This document shows, piece after piece, positions 61,483 to 64,000 of a stretch of 64,000 bases of DNA. The stretch lies in the NCBI GenBank assembly GCA_016716505.1, contig JADJWF010000002.1, positions 682,001 through 746,000 of the forward strand, given 5' to 3'. The translations under genes and the position numbers were made by a program. How positions within the stretch are numbered: the stretch's first letter is position 1; the number at the start of each line of letters is the position of its first letter. The notes under the pieces were generated by a model. The model made no database searches. It was not told the DNA's origin and saw only the letters and a program-made list of their open reading frames with translations. The stretch is from Verrucomicrobiota bacterium. Its GTDB lineage: Bacteria > Verrucomicrobiota > Verrucomicrobiia > Limisphaerales > J093.

Positions 61483-61588
61483 TTGGCAATTCTGTTGGTC
61501 CTGATAAGGGTGTGAGTGCGGCCGGCGGTGGCAGCCTGCCCCGTCGGCCGGAAACGAACAAAACGAAGAAAACGAACAACTCAGCAAC

Positions 61589-62794
61589 ATGCAACGCCCC
61601 ATCAACCTTCGACGCGCCAGCGCCTTGCGCCGCGGCGTTTATCTCACACCGCTGGCCTTGGCCGCCGCGCTATGCCTCGCCCCGCTGGTCGCCTCCGCCC
61701 AGGGCGCCGACCCGAACGCCAAAAACACCGTCAAGGTCACCCGCGCCGAGGCGGACTTCAACCTCGGCACGCTGACCCTGACCGGACAGAACTTCAACCG
61801 CGGTCCGCTGGCGGTCACTTTGGGCACCCTGCCCCTGACGGTGGTGTCTTCCACCGCCGGGAACATTCAAGCGGCGTTGCCCGCGAGCGTGACACCGGGC
61901 ACTTACCAACTCCTGGTTCAGTCAGGGAACGGCGAAGCCGGTGCGGCATCGCTGGACGTGACGCTGGGAGCGACCGGGCCGCAAGGCCCCCAAGGGCCCA
62001 CGGGGCCGCAGGGCGACGTCGGCCCACAAGGACCAATCGGTCCGACTGGTCCGGTGGGGCCGCAGGGCGACACCGGTGCGCCCGGCCCGGTGGGTCCCCA
62101 GGGACCGCAGGGCATACCGGGAGAAATCGGGCCGATCGGTCCACAAGGCCCGAAAGGTGACAAAGGCGACCAAGGAGAGGCCGGTCCGGCTGGCCCCCAG
62201 GGGCCACAGGGCATCCCCGGCGAGACGGGGCCGATGGGGCCAGCGGGGCCGAAGGGAGACAAGGGCGAGCCGGGCGAGCCCGGTCCAATGGGGCCGCAGG
62301 GACCACCGGGAGCCCAGGGGGAGGCCGGACCCGCGGGTCCCCAGGGACCGGAAGGTCCGCAAGGTCCGGCCGGGCAACGCCGCATCACTTATGTTCAAGG
62401 CAACCAAAACGAGAGTTTCGGCGGCGGCATCTACACGGTTCCGATCCCCGGTCGCCAGATGCAATTTACCAAGCACAGCGATACGAGTTCAATCCGTGTT
62501 CACTATGTGGATAATTTCGGGATCGCCGGCCCCGCCGCGATCGGCAAGTGGTGGATTCGATTGAATGGTTATCCAACTGATCTTCAGAACACAGTTCATA
62601 CGTACGCCGGCGGACTTCTCGCGACGAGCTACGTTCCGGGCACGATCAGCGGTTACCTTTCGAGTCTTCCAGCCGGAACGCATACGATCCAAGTGTACCT
62701 ATCAACCTCCGGTACCGTATACTCGACAACCACCGGTTGGGCCCTCTCAAGCGACGGTGCTTCCTTTCTTTTGGAAGTCGAGGAGATCGACTAA
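61589..62794 (+). CDS. Secreted IPT/TIG plus collagen-like protein
   Basis: 401 residues. A signal peptide ends near residue 38 (LAPLVASAQG). Residues 48-126 form an IPT/TIG-type sandwich (FNLGTLTLTGQNFNRGPLAVTLGTLPLTVV). Residues 127-264 are 46 uninterrupted Gly-X-Y triplets, many GPQ and GPK-GDK, the stabilising pattern of bacterial collagens. Residues 265-401 are a globular trimer-tip-like domain (TYVQGNQNESFGGGIYTVPIPGR; GKWWIRLNGYPTDLQ). Bacterial collagens form surface filaments for adhesion. The C-terminal domain is AT-richer than its surroundings. A perfect 12-bp hairpin (62809-62837) follows the stop. Confidence 0.92.
   Translation: MQRPINLRRASALRRGVYLTPLALAAALCLAPLVASAQGADPNAKNTVKVTRAEADFNLGTLTLTGQNFNRGPLAVTLGTLPLTVVSSTAGNIQAALPASVTPGTYQLLVQSGNGEAGAASLDVTLGATGPQGPQGPTGPQGDVGPQGPIGPTGPVGPQGDTGAPGPVGPQGPQGIPGEIGPIGPQGPKGDKGDQGEAGPAGPQGPQGIPGETGPMGPAGPKGDKGEPGEPGPMGPQGPPGAQGEAGPAGPQGPEGPQGPAGQRRITYVQGNQNESFGGGIYTVPIPGRQMQFTKHSDTSSIRVHYVDNFGIAGPAAIGKWWIRLNGYPTDLQNTVHTYAGGLLATSYVPGTISGYLSSLPAGTHTIQVYLSTSGTVYSTTTGWALSSDGASFLLEVEEID
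61967..62380 (+). repeat. Collagen-like Gly-X-Y coding repeat
   Basis: 46 consecutive nine-base units coding Gly-X-Y without interruption. The nucleotide sequence is a degenerate GG-rich repeat, so slippage could change the triplet number between strains. Confidence 0.9.
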
Positions 62795-62808
62795 CGCGAT
62801 GCCCTCGG

Positions 62809-62837
62809 CGGGTGGAAGGCACAAGGCCTTCCACCCG
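62809..62837. terminator. Perfect 12-bp hairpin after the collagen-like gene
   Basis: CGGGTGGAAGGC (62809-62820) and GCCTTCCACCCG (62826-62837) pair fully around a five-base loop. No T tract follows, so it may terminate weakly or stabilise the 3' end of the mRNA. Confidence 0.6.
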
Positions 62838-62905
62838 ACCGACTCGATGCTGTCAAGAATCCTCCGCCATTGAGAAGTCGTTACAAAGATCCGCGCCTGC
62901 AGCCG

Positions 62906-63103
62906 ATGACCGAGTCTGGACAATCGCGGTGGAACAGCAGCATTGCATTGGGCGCCATTCTGATATTCGGCTCCCTGGCCCTGGCCGGTTGCACCTCGCA
63001 ACGCCCGGACGGAACGGTCCGTCGGCACTACTTCCCCTATGCGGTCGTGACCACGCCGCCCGTAGCTTTACTGTCTGCGAATGTTTCCTTGGCACCATCT
63101 TGA
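62906..63103 (+). CDS. Small lipoprotein
   Basis: 65 residues from MTESGQSRWNSSIALG; a TTG 12 codons upstream extends it with little reason. The hydrophobic segment GAILIFGSLALAGC carries a lipobox LAGC (Cys28), followed by SQRPDGTVRRHYFPYAVVTTPPVALL. It has no recognisable domain. It is 111 bp after the collagen-like gene and 51 bp before the next putative lipoprotein, on the same strand, so co-expression as surface or envelope components is possible. Confidence 0.55.
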   Translation: MTESGQSRWNSSIALGAILIFGSLALAGCTSQRPDGTVRRHYFPYAVVTTPPVALLSANVSLAPS

Positions 63104-63154
63104 TCCATTCACCTCCAGTTACCTTTACAAGCCGTCCCCACGAATACCGAATCT

Positions 63155-64000
63155 ATGAACCCCACCCCTGAAACAAACCCTCGAGCAATCCGCTTCTCCA
63201 CCGGAATCACCTTGTTATCGGCAGCCTTGGCGACTCTGGTTGCCGCCAGCACCGGCTGCGGCACACGACCCACAGCCAGCATCAGTCATCCGACAGAGTT
63301 CACCGCGCTGCACTTGGCCGCCGCCCAGCGACGGATGGACTCCAATGCTGTTTCCGTGGCATTGTACACCAACCTAAGCCGATACTTCGCCTCCCGGGAA
63401 ACGGAGTACACAAACGCGCGGTTGCGGATGGACATCATGCTGGATGAAGTCCAGACCACCACGGCGCGCCGGAACATCCAGACCTTGGACTTTGCTCTGG
63501 CCCTGATCGCCGCCGCCAAAGCGAATGGAGACAGCGAGGGAAGCGCAACAAACCACCCCCCCACCGTTTCGAACCCGCCCAAGGAGAGCGAGAAAGAAGA
63601 CGGTCAAGGCGACAAGAGCCAAGGAGACTCATACCAAACCAAGGCTGCCGAGGCGCTGGCCAAAATGGCTGAAATCCCGATTGTGGACAGCCCGTTCGAC
63701 CGGCTGGACCGGGTTTCGGACTTTTACGCAGCGTATTTGCTCAAACACCTCCGACTGCTCGGCGACAGTCGGGCGGTAAATACGCCGGCACTCGAACACT
63801 GGTTCACGAACAGCCTGCCGGCAACGATGCTGACCAACTTGACCAGCTTGAAGGACAAACCGCCCACCCATCGCCTGCTGTTCCTCGTCATGCAGACGCA
63901 GGTCACCGCGGGCAGCAAGGCCAACCACATGACCGGGGTGCGGGTGCGCCTGAAAGATAACAACGGCGACCCGGTACCGGTGTTGCGGTTGCACCCGAGC
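63155..64000 (+). CDS. Putative lipoprotein, 5' part (runs off window)
   Basis: 282 codons, open to the window edge. The N-terminus RFSTGITLLSAALATLVAASTGC is a signal with a weak lipobox (STGC; Ser at -3 is not ideal). The rest is helical and charged, with TNARLRMDIMLDEVQTTTARRNIQTLDFALALIAAAK, then a low-complexity Lys/Glu/Ser linker (NPPKESEKEDGQGDKSQGD), and a domain starting PIVDSPFDRLDRVSDFYAAYLLKHLRLLG. The final residues (RVRLKDNNGDPVPVLRLHPS) look like a beta-sheet segment. I do not recognise a family. It follows the small lipoprotein. Confidence 0.7.
   Translation, partial: MNPTPETNPRAIRFSTGITLLSAALATLVAASTGCGTRPTASISHPTEFTALHLAAAQRRMDSNAVSVALYTNLSRYFASRETEYTNARLRMDIMLDEVQTTTARRNIQTLDFALALIAAAKANGDSEGSATNHPPTVSNPPKESEKEDGQGDKSQGDSYQTKAAEALAKMAEIPIVDSPFDRLDRVSDFYAAYLLKHLRLLGDSRAVNTPALEHWFTNSLPATMLTNLTSLKDKPPTHRLLFLVMQTQVTAGSKANHMTGVRVRLKDNNGDPVPVLRLHPS

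Noticed and set aside
61484..61499. Possible sigma-54 promoter TTGGCAATTCTGTTGG
   Set aside because: The invariant GC of the -12 box reads GG, so it was not called as a promoter; it is noted only beside the palindrome.
61967..62380. Repetitive nine-base units that could be mistaken for a CRISPR or tandem satellite
   Set aside because: They are Gly-X-Y codons in a clear open reading frame, with no spacers and no cas genes.

Overview
The window is GC-rich chromosomal DNA from a Gram-negative bacterium, most likely a member of the Verrucomicrobiota, probably subdivision 3 (Limisphaerales/Pedosphaera-like). I base this on a lone pseudopilin with the FTLIELLVVIAIIAILAG start and an H-X9-DG-like end, many secreted glycoside hydrolases and a sulfatase, Tat-exported oxidoreductases, lipoproteins and outer-membrane proteins, REP-like arrays around a RAYT gene, and frequent starts without a Shine-Dalgarno sequence. 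That assignment is an inference from protein style. I see no rRNA, tRNA, CRISPR array, prophage or integrated plasmid. The only mobile-type element is the RAYT locus.

Layout. 1-6.7 kb: the start of pgsA (minus), an alpha-L-fucosidase (minus), then on the plus strand a secreted TIM-barrel hydrolase, a Tat-exported aldo/keto reductase and a sulfatase; this looks like sulfated, fucose-containing glycan breakdown. 6.7-13 kb: small membrane proteins, then a minus-strand series (esterase, GNAT, cupin, EboB-like TatD hydrolase with an overlapping 89-residue gene, DUF4197 protein, NtrC-type regulator). 13-15.3 kb: a radical SAM enzyme and the RAYT gene between two colinear 119-bp REP arrays. 15.3-22.6 kb: a tight plus-strand run (YchF-like protein lacking its G domain, ECF sigma factor, 76-residue protein, Ycf46-like AAA ATPase), followed by the DUF5989 / carbamoyltransferase / SxtJ trio. 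22.6-28 kb: a GH78 rhamnosidase, an NhaD-type antiporter behind a perfect 20-bp LacI-type palindrome, and a CvpA-family protein whose upstream DNA carries an intrinsic terminator.

28-36 kb: an outer-membrane beta-barrel protein; a minus-strand unit of DASS transporter, response regulator and soluble histidine kinase; and a plus-strand unit of nadA, sugar-nucleotide epimerase and AMMECR1 protein. 36-45.8 kb: a TPR protein, pseudopilin, Calx-beta protein with a clear terminator, phosphoesterase, aldehyde dehydrogenase and Gfo/Idh/MocA oxidoreductase. 46-48.5 kb: a COG3014-YcfL-LpoB lipoprotein operon, probably serving peptidoglycan synthase activation. 48.8-54.3 kb: an Arg/Gly- and Pro/Ala-rich protein, secreted MsrA, GTP-type PEP carboxykinase and AhpC. 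54.5-61.2 kb: a minus-strand ABC exporter (ATPase plus 1176-residue FtsX-type permease) followed by two secreted proteins. 61.2-64 kb: a secreted collagen-like protein behind an 18-bp palindrome, then two putative lipoproteins, the last running off the window.

The loci most worth following up are the RAYT/REP locus, the SxtK-I-J-like trio, the G-domain-less YchF operon, the cvpA leader terminator, and the two palindromic operators.
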